Shown here in pieces: positions 42,274 through 50,642 of a stretch of DNA of 64,000 nucleotides. Within the stretch, counting starts at the first letter, position 1. Each line of letters opens with the position of its first letter. Both the position numbers and the translations under genes were made by a program. The notes under the pieces are model-generated. The model ran no database searches. It saw nothing but the letters and a program-made list of their open reading frames with translations, and was not told the origin of the DNA. This DNA comes from VMCP01 sp964527775 (GTDB lineage: Bacteria > Bacteroidota > Bacteroidia > NS11-12g > UBA955): the NCBI GenBank assembly GCA_964527775.1, contig CAZGQS010000011.1:1-64000 (forward strand), read 5' to 3'.

Positions 42274-42293
42274 ATTGAGTAAAATAACTCAAT
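42274..42293. promoter_or_regulatory. Inverted repeat upstream of the AAA_14 gene
   Basis: ATTGAGT (42274-42280) and ACTCAAT (42287-42293) form a perfect 7-bp dyad with 6 bases between. A half-copy AATGAGT lies at 42245-42251. It may be an operator for the AAA_14 gene that starts at 42233 on the minus strand. Confidence 0.45.
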
Positions 42294-42355
42294 GAACTGT
42301 GTGAATTTTTCAAAGGCTTAGTTTTGAGTTTAGAGAATAGGGTTTAGAGTTTAAA

Positions 42356-42507
42356 CTGACGGCTGACCGCTGACCGCTTTGCGGGAGACTGTGAGACTGA
42401 CGCTTCGCGTTGCTTAGCGCCTTTGGAGCTGCTGACGGCTGACGGCTGATGGCTGAAAGCTGATGGCTGACCGCTGACGGCTGATTACCGATCACCAATC
42501 ACCGAAA
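42356..42507 (+). repeat. Heptanucleotide array 8 with GC-rich spacer
   Basis: Three CTGACGG-type units (42356-42376), a spacer with GACGCTTCGCG and GCGCCTTTGG-like sequence, then eleven in-phase units at 42431-42507 (GCTGACG, GCTGATG, GCTGAAA, ACCGATC, ACCAATC, ACCGAAA). The region 42234-42616 between divergent genes otherwise holds only the inverted repeat at 42274 and AT-rich sequence. This is the only array between two gene starts. Confidence 0.87.
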
Positions 42508-42616
42508 ACCGGAAAACCATAAAATTTGCAATTTGCCTTAAAAAATTAGAGCCCTGTTGCAATTTTCCGTAATGAGTTAAGTTGTTACTTTTTGATTTTC
42601 GTAGAAAGTCTTGATT

Positions 42617-43468
42617 ATGTTGTATCCAATGGCTCTTTTAATACCCATGTTCCTGTTGCTCATTTATTTAGAATGGAGGCACGATCAAAAGAAAGGACAA
42701 AGTAATTTTGATTTTGCAAACCTTGCTAACAATATGACTGTGGGTGCAATTGATCAATTTGCTTCATTTGGCTACTTGTTTTTAATGTATGGAGTTTTAA
42801 ACTGGGTGCATGGTTTTAAACTAATTACATGGGAAAAAGATTGGTTGCATTGGGTATTTGCATTTCTTGCTGTTGATTTTACTTCCTATTGGTATCACAG
42901 AGCTTCGCACAAAGTCAATTTATTATGGGCAGCTCATGTAACGCATCATTCCTCAGAGTATTTTAATTTCTCTAATGGATTTAGAACTTCTCCCTTTCAA
43001 GGACTGTTTCGGGTTGTATTTTGGCTTTGGATGCCATTAATGGGTTTTGACCCTTTTGTATTAGTACTTTGTTTTCAGATATCGGGATTGCATGACTTTT
43101 TAGTCCATACGTCGTATGTTAAAAATTTAGGATGGCTCGAAAAAATCATTGTTACTCCATCTCATCACCGTGTACATCATGGTAAAAATGAAATGTACAT
43201 AGACAAGAACTTTTCTAGTTTTTTTATCTTTTGGGATAAGTTTTTCAATACATTTCAAGCCGAAGAAGAAAAAGTTGAATATGGAGTGAAGGCTGATTTT
43301 ATTGAAAACAACCCTATAAATACCATTTTTAGTCATTTTAGATTTTTAATTAAGACAACAAGAGAAACACAGGGGGCAATGAATAAGTTGAAACTTTGGT
43401 TTAATCCTCCAGGTTGGCGTCATCAAGAATTTAAATTATCTGTAAAAAATGAAATGGTTAAAAAGTGA
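42617..43468 (+). CDS. Fatty acid hydroxylase / sterol desaturase superfamily membrane enzyme
   Basis: A 283-residue membrane protein with about four or five hydrophobic segments and the di-iron histidine boxes of the family: YHRASH (93-98), HVTHH (107-111) and HHRVHH (183-188), plus H159 and H164. It should use O2 to hydroxylate or desaturate a lipid; the substrate (fatty acid, carotenoid or sterol-like lipid) cannot be read from the sequence. ATG 42617 is taken; a TTG 6 bases earlier is possible. The following small membrane protein gene overlaps its 3' end by 20 bp. Confidence 0.88.
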   Translation: MLYPMALLIPMFLLLIYLEWRHDQKKGQSNFDFANLANNMTVGAIDQFASFGYLFLMYGVLNWVHGFKLITWEKDWLHWVFAFLAVDFTSYWYHRASHKVNLLWAAHVTHHSSEYFNFSNGFRTSPFQGLFRVVFWLWMPLMGFDPFVLVLCFQISGLHDFLVHTSYVKNLGWLEKIIVTPSHHRVHHGKNEMYIDKNFSSFFIFWDKFFNTFQAEEEKVEYGVKADFIENNPINTIFSHFRFLIKTTRETQGAMNKLKLWFNPPGWRHQEFKLSVKNEMVKK

Positions 43469-43697
43469 GTACTACACTTATTTGTTGTTGATTTTAGGTA
43501 CAATTGGAACTATTTACTATCTGTATTTGGGCAGAACACTGGAGTTTTGGCATTTTTCTTTAGGAGTGATTTTTACGATTTCTTGCCTTTTAACAGCAAC
43601 TAGTAATTTAAAAGGAACTGATTATCCTTTTTTTATCTTGGGAGAGTTATTTAGATTAGTTTTATTTGGATTGCTATTGATTGCAGAATTAAATTAA
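43449..43697 (+). CDS. Small membrane protein coupled to the hydroxylase
   Basis: An 82-residue protein with two or three hydrophobic helices (about 9-26, 32-48, 60-80). I do not recognise the family. It overlaps the hydroxylase gene by 20 bp in another frame, which suggests translational coupling and a shared membrane role. Confidence 0.6.
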   Translation: MKWLKSEYYTYLLLILGTIGTIYYLYLGRTLEFWHFSLGVIFTISCLLTATSNLKGTDYPFFILGELFRLVLFGLLLIAELN

Positions 43698-43747
43698 ATC
43701 TGGTTTTTATTACATACCGGCTATTTTTACATCTTTGATTCTGTATT

Positions 43748-44635
43748 ATGCAACACACCCAAAATACCATTCAAGAATTTGAAACTTTCAAATGGCTTGA
43801 TTTTACAAATCCAGATAAAGCAACTTTAAAATTGTTGTCCAAGGAATATGCTTTAGATGAATTTCAAATTCAAGATACGTTGCAACACGGTCATTTACCA
43901 AAGTATGAACAGTCAAATTCGCACAAGTTTTTAATTTTACGGGCGTTTACCTCAACCATTAAACACGGTTCCACTTCCATCAATCAGTTTTCGAATAAAA
44001 TAGCGTTCTTCTATTCCAAAAACTGGATTATCACTGTTCACAGGAATGATTTTGAGTTTTTGCATATAGAAAATCCTTCATTCAAACATCCCGAAGAACT
44101 GCTCACACACATCATATCGCAAATGATTTTGACCTATGACAAACCATATTCAGACTTAGATAAAAACATTTCGTTTCTAGAGAAGCAGGTTTTTTTGAAA
44201 GATCAGTCTAGAATATCGCTTGAAGATCTCTATTTGTTGAAAATTCAAACGCGTATAACCAAGAAATTATTGATGATGTTTCAGTCGGTTATCAATCAAA
44301 TTGAAGTTGAACCTGTGTTCTCTTCGGCCTTGCATGATCTAAAAGACCAACTGATTAGTTTGGTTTTGAATTATGAAGAGATTCTTGAAAATGCCAACAA
44401 TTTATTGAATACTTATCTGTCAGTCAATACTAAAAAAAGCAACGATGTCATGAAGTTGCTAACCATATTCTCTGCTTTTTTCTTGCCGTTGACTTTCATT
44501 GTAGGGGTATATGGTATGAACTTTAAGAATATGCCAGAACTGAGCTTCAAATACGGATATTACGCTTCTCTTGTGTGCATGGTTGGAATTTCACTCGGGA
44601 TTTATATTTGGTTCAAAAGGAATAAAATTCTTTGA
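43748..44635 (+). CDS. corA: CorA-family divalent metal transporter
   Basis: A 295-residue protein: a long cytoplasmic alpha/beta and helical domain (1-235) and two C-terminal transmembrane helices (about 236-256 and 271-288) with the family signature YGMNF between them. It should carry Mg2+ (or Co2+, Ni2+) into the cell as a pentamer. The tail ends KRNKIL, as usual for the family. It is a single gene. Confidence 0.9.
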   Translation: MQHTQNTIQEFETFKWLDFTNPDKATLKLLSKEYALDEFQIQDTLQHGHLPKYEQSNSHKFLILRAFTSTIKHGSTSINQFSNKIAFFYSKNWIITVHRNDFEFLHIENPSFKHPEELLTHIISQMILTYDKPYSDLDKNISFLEKQVFLKDQSRISLEDLYLLKIQTRITKKLLMMFQSVINQIEVEPVFSSALHDLKDQLISLVLNYEEILENANNLLNTYLSVNTKKSNDVMKLLTIFSAFFLPLTFIVGVYGMNFKNMPELSFKYGYYASLVCMVGISLGIYIWFKRNKIL

Positions 44636-44666
44636 ATATCCAATAATTTACGCCTTAAACTGCTGA

Positions 44667-44682
44667 TATTTGAATTCAAATA
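44667..44682. promoter_or_regulatory. 16-bp perfect palindrome overlapping the ACP start codon
   Basis: TATTTGAATTCAAATA is a perfect palindrome whose last base is the A of the ATG at 44682. TATTTG within it is one base short of the -7 consensus, so a protein bound here would block both promoter and start. Confidence 0.5.
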
Positions 44683-44906
44683 TGACAGAAAGCGACTTCC
44701 TAAATTTAATTGCAGATGAACTTTTAATTTCTGAAGATTCCATTTCTTTGGATACCCAATTTAGACAAATTCCAACTTGGACCTCCTTGAATTCACTTTT
44801 GGTGATTTCGAAAATTCATGAGGTAACTGGAGTTATGATTTCAGCCAAATTTATTGCTGAATCGAGCACTTTGGCCCATATTTATTCATTGGTTCAGCAT
44901 TCATGA
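44682..44906 (+). CDS. Acyl carrier protein-like protein
   Basis: A 74-residue acidic four-helix protein. The phosphopantetheine attachment motif, normally DSL, reads TWTSLNSLLVI, with Ser35 as the likely site. It differs from the housekeeping AcpP and is probably dedicated to the KAS III-like enzyme encoded next, which it overlaps by 4 bp (ATGA). ATG 44682 is chosen over a TTG at 44670 because it keeps the usual length. Confidence 0.8.
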   Translation: MTESDFLNLIADELLISEDSISLDTQFRQIPTWTSLNSLLVISKIHEVTGVMISAKFIAESSTLAHIYSLVQHS

Positions 44907-45907
44907 GCATTCATAAACTCAGGGGGTCAGAAATTTCGGCGGTGGTTAATATTATTCCCGCCAGGAAATTAGATAATCTGCAAGAAGAGTTGATTCCTGA
45001 GACTGAAAGAAATTCAATGGTGGAGCATACCGGAATTCGTTTCCGAAGAAGATTCTCATCAGAAAATCAATCAACCCAACATCTATTCAAAATGGGCATT
45101 GAGGAAATTCTGAAACTTGCCCAATGGAATGGTGAATCGGTCGATGCTTTGATCTGTATCACTCAAACACCCGATACTCACATTCCTGCACTGTCATGCG
45201 TTTTGCATGGCGAGTTCGATTTTTCACCGTCCATGGCATGTTTGGATATTAATTTGGGGTGTTCGGGCTATGTTTACGGATTGCATCAAGCATTTTCCTT
45301 GTTGCAATCACAAGTAGGAGCTAACGGAAGGGCGATCTTGTGTTGCGGTGATGTTACAACCATCCTTGAAGAGGGCGATAAATCCACGCAGCCCATATTT
45401 TCTGACGGCATCTCAGTCACAGCCATCGAGTTTTCTCGAGAAAGCGAGCTCAATAGTTATTTTAACTTAGAAACCATGGGCTCTGGAAAGGCAGCCATCA
45501 GCAGTTATTATAACGAGCATCGTCAAGAAGTGATGAAATTGAACGGTATGGAAGTTTTCAATTACTCAGTTCAATTTGTGCCCAATCACATCAATCACTT
45601 ATTGAAATTCGTTCCTGAAAGCAATTCATTGACATGCGGAATATTGCATCAAGCCAATAAAATCATCAATTCGGCCATTGCGAAGAGAATTTCATTGCCA
45701 GGGGCTGATTTCCCGTCAACGCTTTACGATTTTGGAAACATGGCTTCGGCCAGCATTCCCGTGACGTTGGTTGATTATCTGCAGAATAAAAACACATCGG
45801 AAGTGCCCCCATTTGTTCTTCTTTCCGGATTTGGTGTGGGATTTTCGATGGCTACCGCAGTGGTTCCTCTTTCGGGGGACTTAAAATCGAAAATGGTCGA
45901 AATTTAA
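44903..45907 (+). CDS. 3-oxoacyl-ACP synthase III-like (FabH-like) enzyme
   Basis: A 334-residue thiolase-fold protein with the complete KAS III triad: Cys120 in LDINLGCSGYVYGL, His249 in LHQANKII and Asn279 in FGNMASASIPVTL. It should condense an acyl-CoA (or transfer an acyl group) with a partner on the neighbouring ACP. It is unlikely to be the housekeeping FabH, because it lies in an ACP - glycosyltransferase - acetyltransferase - aminotransferase locus; it may supply an unusual short acyl group for a surface sugar (inference). Confidence 0.85.
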   Translation: MSIHKLRGSEISAVVNIIPARKLDNLQEELIPETERNSMVEHTGIRFRRRFSSENQSTQHLFKMGIEEILKLAQWNGESVDALICITQTPDTHIPALSCVLHGEFDFSPSMACLDINLGCSGYVYGLHQAFSLLQSQVGANGRAILCCGDVTTILEEGDKSTQPIFSDGISVTAIEFSRESELNSYFNLETMGSGKAAISSYYNEHRQEVMKLNGMEVFNYSVQFVPNHINHLLKFVPESNSLTCGILHQANKIINSAIAKRISLPGADFPSTLYDFGNMASASIPVTLVDYLQNKNTSEVPPFVLLSGFGVGFSMATAVVPLSGDLKSKMVEI

Positions 45908-45911
45908 CTTT

Positions 45912-47174
45912 ATGATTGCAGGCCCTCTCAAAACTCAACTTTCAGTGGTTGTGCCTGTTTATAAGGCTGAGGGACATATAGTTCAACTCGTGGATGCCAT
46001 TGTAGGTTGGAATAAGCAGTCCTCATTTGATTTGAATTTGATATTAGTAGACGATGGAAGTCGTGACAAGTCCCTAGAAATTGCCGCTTTGAGATTAATG
46101 AATTCGCCTTTTCGTTACCAATTAATTCATTTGCAGGAAAATTGCGGTCAAGCCACAGCAACGGCAGTGGGGCTTCATTTCGCAAACACTGAATGGATGG
46201 TTACCATCGATGATGATTTGCAACATTCCCCCGAAACCATAGAAAAGCTGTATGAACATGCAATGCACAATCAGGCAGATTTGGTTTATGGTATTTTCAA
46301 TCAATCAAAACACAGCAAAAGCAGGCGTTGGGCCAGCGTTTTTGTGAGGTCAGTGACGAGAATTTTGGGATTTGATTATTCGAATGTGACTTCGTTGAGA
46401 TTAATCAACTGGACAGTGGCGAAGCCATACAGGATGAAACTTGAATCTTCGTTTTTTATTGATCCTCTGTTGTTGAAGTATTCTCAAAAGATAGAATACC
46501 AATATATAAAACACAGAGAAAGGGTAAATGATGGGTCTAGGTATTCGCTTAAAAACTTGATGAAAATCACCCTCAAGGTCTGGGTAACGCACAGTGCTTT
46601 GAACAAAATTGCTTGGCTCAGACAATGGACGGTAAAAGATTTAAGAAAACCACAACCGGTTTGGTTCGCCAGCAATGATCCATTTCAATTGGTGCCGTTG
46701 GAGGAGCACCACCTCGAAATGTTGAGGCAATGGCGCAATTCAGATTTTGTGCGATTGGAAATGGAATATCAAGAAATCATCAGTTCTGAGGCTCAGTTAA
46801 ATTGGTTCAACCATCTAAAAGAACATCAGAAATACTTCATTCACCGATATAAAGGGGAATACATAGGCATGTCGCACGTTGACAGTTTGACCGGTGATAC
46901 CGGAGGATTTTTAAAAAATTCCGACTGGAAGGGCAGCGGAGTTTCCATTGGTACCGCTTTGAAGATGATTGATTTTTCTTTCAATGAATTGAATTTGAAC
47001 CTTTTGAAGGTGAAAGTGAACCGTAACAACAGCGCTGCCGTTTCTTTGAATTCTTCCTTAGGATATCAATTCTACGAGAGCTTAAACAATGATTTTGATG
47101 TTTATCACCTCACGCGAGAATCATTCAGCATTCACGAACATAAAATCCGAAAATTGGTCAAATTTCTAGAATAA
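45912..47174 (+). CDS. Fusion of GT2-family glycosyltransferase and GNAT acyltransferase
   Basis: A 420-residue two-domain protein. Residues about 8-240 form a GT2 glycosyltransferase (LSVVVPVYKAEGHI, ILVDDGS, GQATATAVGL, DDDLQHSPE) without the usual two C-terminal membrane helices. Residues about 262-415 form a GNAT domain of the PseH/FdtC type (LVPLEEHHLEMLRQWRNSDFVR, GVSIGTALKMIDFSFNELNL, VNRNNSAAVSLNSSLGYQF). Such GNAT enzymes acylate amino groups of 4-amino sugars. Having both in one chain suggests that the sugar is acylated and transferred in one step. It is 4 bp after the KAS III-like gene and overlaps the convergent gene by 9 bp. Confidence 0.88.
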   Translation: MIAGPLKTQLSVVVPVYKAEGHIVQLVDAIVGWNKQSSFDLNLILVDDGSRDKSLEIAALRLMNSPFRYQLIHLQENCGQATATAVGLHFANTEWMVTIDDDLQHSPETIEKLYEHAMHNQADLVYGIFNQSKHSKSRRWASVFVRSVTRILGFDYSNVTSLRLINWTVAKPYRMKLESSFFIDPLLLKYSQKIEYQYIKHRERVNDGSRYSLKNLMKITLKVWVTHSALNKIAWLRQWTVKDLRKPQPVWFASNDPFQLVPLEEHHLEMLRQWRNSDFVRLEMEYQEIISSEAQLNWFNHLKEHQKYFIHRYKGEYIGMSHVDSLTGDTGGFLKNSDWKGSGVSIGTALKMIDFSFNELNLNLLKVKVNRNNSAAVSLNSSLGYQFYESLNNDFDVYHLTRESFSIHEHKIRKLVKFLE

Positions 47175-48737
47175 GTCTGCTTCAATGACCCTATGAGGAT
47201 TGTTTTCTTTTATGGATTTTTCAACCTTGAACAGTTTCAATTGACCGTTTTGCCGCAGTTCCTTCGTGTTAAGTTTGCCTAAATTGAATTCAATTTGATG
47301 TCCGTCACTACAAATCAATCCATACAAGGGTTTATTCTGTGAACTTTTAAGGATGGAATCAATCATTGTTGCATCAATTCCTCTAGAAGCATCGATGACT
47401 TTGCAGTTGATTTTTTGATGATGATTGATCAAGTCTTCCCACATTTGCGACGATTCAAAATAATAGTCTTTATTCATCACCAAAACGGCATTCTGGGGAA
47501 GTATGCGTTCGTTTTTAATGCTCTCCCAAAGCACTGTGGCAGGGAAGGTTTTTTTGTAATGGTATTTTTTAGAAAGTGTATGATTATTCAGGAAGTTTAC
47601 CAAAATGAAAAGCAGTATGATCCACTTTCCTGCTTTTTCAAATCTGCTTGCAACTAAATACAAGAGCATGGCCATTCCATAGCTTTGGATGCATAGAGAT
47701 AAGTATCCGCTTCCCCACGAAATTTCATTTTGATATTTGACCGAGGGTAAGATGAAAACGGAAGTGAATATCCAGAAAAAACATCCCAAGAAAATCCATC
47801 CCCAGGAAAAAGAAAAATCACTTTTGAGGGAAGATTTAAGGATGAAAATAACCAGTAAAATAGAGGCAATAAGTACGTCCCAAAAGGTGAGTTGATGTAG
47901 CAATCGAAGAGGAATTTGTGGTACCCCAGTGAGATTTGTTAGAGGCAATGAGGCATACATTTGCTTGATTTGAAGCAATGCCATAGAGTATAAATTCAAG
48001 TTAGATTGAAGCCCTGAGTAAATTTGGGTTGACGGGTGGGCTTTTCGGACTAAAATGATTGCAGCGATATATGTAAAGCTGAGTAGAGTTACAGGTAAAG
48101 AGTTTTTGAATATGCGCGTCCATCTGATTTTCAAATTAAGGTTGGAGTCAGAAATCCCAAATATGATTGGTACGAGCAAAATGAGCATCAGTGCATATTC
48201 TGAAATCATGAACAACATTGTAGAGCCTGTAATAGCCATTATGACAGTGATCCAACTAAATTCTCGGTAGTTCTTTAACCATAAGGCAGATGTTGCAAAC
48301 AATGTTAAATTGAACAATTGCACCAATCCAACATAAGATGAAAACGCGTCGTGAAAGTCTAGCCGAAGTTGAACCCCAGCGGCAATGCAGATGAGGAGTA
48401 GAGATGAATTGAATTTGAATCGAAGATATTTTAGCCAATAAATTAAAGCTATGACCGACGCTAAATTCATGAAAAGCATCCATAGTTTGTAACCCAATGG
48501 GGTTTGGAAAACTCGGAATACCCATTCGGTGTAGTAGAATGACACGAACGTAAAGCGGCCCATGGGTAGAAATTGCGCAATGGATTTCTGTGCCAGTTCG
48601 TGTATGCTGAGTTTTTGGAGAACTGGGTTGTCAACCCGAAGTTGAAACATGGGTAAATCATCGGCCATGAGGGGGGAGTATAAAATCACCGATAGGGCGA
48701 TTAAAAGTACCAATATGGCCGAGTATTTTTTAAGCAT
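47166..48737 (-). CDS. Polytopic membrane protein, probable lipid-linked glycosyltransferase
   Basis: A 523-residue protein with about ten or eleven hydrophobic segments and a soluble C-terminal part of about 110 residues. An early loop with MADDLPMFQLRVD has an acidic pair after the first helix, the layout of GT-C glycosyltransferases (GtrII- or ArnT-like). The family assignment is tentative. It abuts the WecE-type gene (48737/48738) and is transcribed with it. Confidence 0.6.
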   Translation of the reverse strand: MLKKYSAILVLLIALSVILYSPLMADDLPMFQLRVDNPVLQKLSIHELAQKSIAQFLPMGRFTFVSFYYTEWVFRVFQTPLGYKLWMLFMNLASVIALIYWLKYLRFKFNSSLLLICIAAGVQLRLDFHDAFSSYVGLVQLFNLTLFATSALWLKNYREFSWITVIMAITGSTMLFMISEYALMLILLVPIIFGISDSNLNLKIRWTRIFKNSLPVTLLSFTYIAAIILVRKAHPSTQIYSGLQSNLNLYSMALLQIKQMYASLPLTNLTGVPQIPLRLLHQLTFWDVLIASILLVIFILKSSLKSDFSFSWGWIFLGCFFWIFTSVFILPSVKYQNEISWGSGYLSLCIQSYGMAMLLYLVASRFEKAGKWIILLFILVNFLNNHTLSKKYHYKKTFPATVLWESIKNERILPQNAVLVMNKDYYFESSQMWEDLINHHQKINCKVIDASRGIDATMIDSILKSSQNKPLYGLICSDGHQIEFNLGKLNTKELRQNGQLKLFKVEKSIKENNPHRVIEADLF

Positions 48738-49844
48738 TTACAGTGTGGTTTTGGCAATTTCTGCAATATAGTGCACTTGGTCTTCAGACAACTGAGGATA
48801 TAGAGGCAATCTCAACAATCCCTGACCAAATTTTTCGGCATTGGGTAAATGCGATGAATTTGAAAATTGTTTCCCGAAGGGGGACGAGTGTAAGGGTTGG
48901 TAATGAAAGGCGGTTTGAATGTTGTGTTTTTTAAAAATGTCTATTGCTTTATCTCTTTCTTGCTGCTTGGGGTAAACCAAATAGAAATTATGAGCATTCC
49001 ACGGTTCAGACGGTGGTAGATGAGTCATTTTACTGCCCAAATGTTGGTGGTAAATTTTCCAGAGGGAAATTCTCGTTTCCGTGACTCTGTCTAATTCTTC
49101 GAGTTGTGAATGGAGCACCGCAGTTTGATACTCACTGGGGAGGTATGAACTTCCTAAATCTACCCATGTGTATTTGTCGACTTGGCCTTTTAAAAACTGC
49201 GCTCTGTTGGTTCCTTTATCTCTGAGAATAAGGGCTCGTTCTCTGAATGGGGGGTGATTAATAACCAACATGCCACCCTCACCACAATGGATATTTTTAG
49301 TGTCGTGAAAGGAAAAGCAGGATAAATGTCCCTCAGACCCAACCATACGATTTGTATCTGGATACTGAGAACCAATGCATTGCGCCGCATCTTCAATCAC
49401 ATAAAAGTGATGAATTTCTGAAAGTCTCATTATTTCCTTCATTGGAACAGGTTTACCGCCGTAATGTACGGGAATGACCGCTTTTGTTTTGGTCGTAATG
49501 AGAGATTTTAATGATTCAAGGCACATGTTTGGATGCGTGGTTTGGGAATCACAAAAAACGATTTTTGCACCTCTTAACAGAAAGGCATTGGCCGTTGAAA
49601 CAAACGTATAAGAAGGGATAATTACTTCATCACCAGGCTGAATGTCAATCAGTATCGCAGCTAGTTCTAGAGCATCTGTTGCACTGTTGGTGAGAACCGT
49701 TGAATGAAAGTTAAATATTTGATGGATGAGACTTGAACATTTTTCATAAAAAGGTCCGTTGCCTGATTTTTGTATTTGTTGAGTTACCTGTGATAGGTAA
49801 TGGAGCTCGTTTTTTGACTGATATGCTTGGTGAAATGAGATCAA
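48738..49844 (-). CDS. wecE: dTDP-4-oxo-6-deoxyhexose aminotransferase, WecE/RffA type
   Basis: A protein of 368 residues very similar in motifs to E. coli WecE: TNSATDALELAAILIDIQPGDEVI, YTFVSTANAFLLRGAKIVF, EDAAQ, SFHDTKN with the PLP lysine at about residue 183, GEGG, RDKGTNR and QVDKYTWVDLGSSYLPSE. It makes a 4-amino-4,6-dideoxy sugar from dTDP-4-oxo-6-deoxyglucose. There is no upstream in-frame ATG. The TTG at 49844 gives an N terminus (M)ISFHQAY that lines up with MIPFNAP of E. coli WecE and follows the -7 element; a TTG at 49862 lies inside that element. Confidence 0.88.
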   Translation of the reverse strand: MISFHQAYQSKNELHYLSQVTQQIQKSGNGPFYEKCSSLIHQIFNFHSTVLTNSATDALELAAILIDIQPGDEVIIPSYTFVSTANAFLLRGAKIVFCDSQTTHPNMCLESLKSLITTKTKAVIPVHYGGKPVPMKEIMRLSEIHHFYVIEDAAQCIGSQYPDTNRMVGSEGHLSCFSFHDTKNIHCGEGGMLVINHPPFRERALILRDKGTNRAQFLKGQVDKYTWVDLGSSYLPSEYQTAVLHSQLEELDRVTETRISLWKIYHQHLGSKMTHLPPSEPWNAHNFYLVYPKQQERDKAIDIFKKHNIQTAFHYQPLHSSPFGKQFSNSSHLPNAEKFGQGLLRLPLYPQLSEDQVHYIAEIAKTTL

Positions 49845-49859
49845 CGAAGTAGTTAATGG

Positions 49860-49867
49860 CAAATTTA
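49860..49867 (-). promoter_or_regulatory. -7 promoter element TAAATTTG of the wecE gene
   Basis: A perfect TAnnTTTG match on the minus strand, 15 bases before the proposed TTG start at 49844. The upstream TTG codon at 49862-49860 is the end of this element and so is unlikely to be the start. Confidence 0.5.
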
Positions 49868-49917
49868 ATGTGAAATTATTTTTACAATTGAAAATCTGTA
49901 AGCTATAAAGAGTTTTT

Positions 49918-49925
49918 TACTTTTG
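49918..49925 (+). promoter_or_regulatory. -7 promoter element TACTTTTG
   Basis: A perfect TAnnTTTG match 11 bases before ATG 49937 of the small secreted protein gene. Confidence 0.5.
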
Positions 49926-49936
49926 TTCTATTGATA

Positions 49937-50554
49937 ATGAACAAATTAATCCTCTTCTTGTGTGCATTTGGTTTGAGCAATCTACGTGCACAATCCATTT
50001 CTTGCAGTAATTTCACTGTTAAACATTTTAGCCTCGACACGCTCAATGCCACTACCATGCAAATGGGAATTGAGTTTCAAGCCAATACCAATCAAATGGT
50101 AGATTACCCTCATGTGACTCTCATTACAGATTGTAACGGTGATTCTGTTGCTGTTGGACAAATGTATTATTTTGGGCAATTTGGAGGTACAACTCAAGAT
50201 TATCCTGTAACCCTTTTAAAGTCTAACTATTGTGAACCATTAAAAGTGACCTTCATTTACTCGAATGGGGGTAAAACAGATACTTGTTACTTCTTTTTTG
50301 GAAAATCGGCCAGTAAAAAGACGTTTTCTCAGAATTTAATTGAGGTATTTCCAAATCCATCAACAGGTAAGGTAACGGTAAAATTCAAAAATCATGCTTC
50401 GATTCATGAGATTGAGATTTTTGATTTCTTGGGACGCAGAGTCTTTGCTTCGATTGTGAGTGAAGATATTGATGTTCTTGATTTACACAAGCTGCTTTCA
50501 GGTCAATATGTCTTAAAAGCAGATGGTAATTCCCAAGTTCTGATTCTGGAATGA
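49937..50554 (+). CDS. Small secreted protein with type IX (Por-type) sorting tail
   Basis: A 205-residue protein with a signal peptide (to about LRAQ, residue 19), a compact domain of about 100 residues with four cysteines (SISCSNF, TDCNGD, NYCEP, DTCYFFF) and a C-terminal sorting domain (about 132-205: IEVFPNPSTGKVTVKF, IEIFDFLGRRVF, SGQYVLKADG). The cysteines probably form disulphides after export. The domain has no recognised function. Confidence 0.8.
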   Translation: MNKLILFLCAFGLSNLRAQSISCSNFTVKHFSLDTLNATTMQMGIEFQANTNQMVDYPHVTLITDCNGDSVAVGQMYYFGQFGGTTQDYPVTLLKSNYCEPLKVTFIYSNGGKTDTCYFFFGKSASKKTFSQNLIEVFPNPSTGKVTVKFKNHASIHEIEIFDFLGRRVFASIVSEDIDVLDLHKLLSGQYVLKADGNSQVLILE

Positions 50555-50603
50555 TCTAAATAAATAAAAGTTAAAATGCAGCAGAATTATTGTTTAGTTG
50601 CAA

Positions 50604-50611
50604 TATATTTG
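50604..50611 (+). promoter_or_regulatory. -7 promoter element TATATTTG of the toxin-antitoxin operon
   Basis: A perfect TAnnTTTG match 31 bases before the antitoxin ATG at 50643. Confidence 0.5.
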
Positions 50612-50642
50612 CTGTGTGGGTAATGAGCCAGATTTTAATTGG

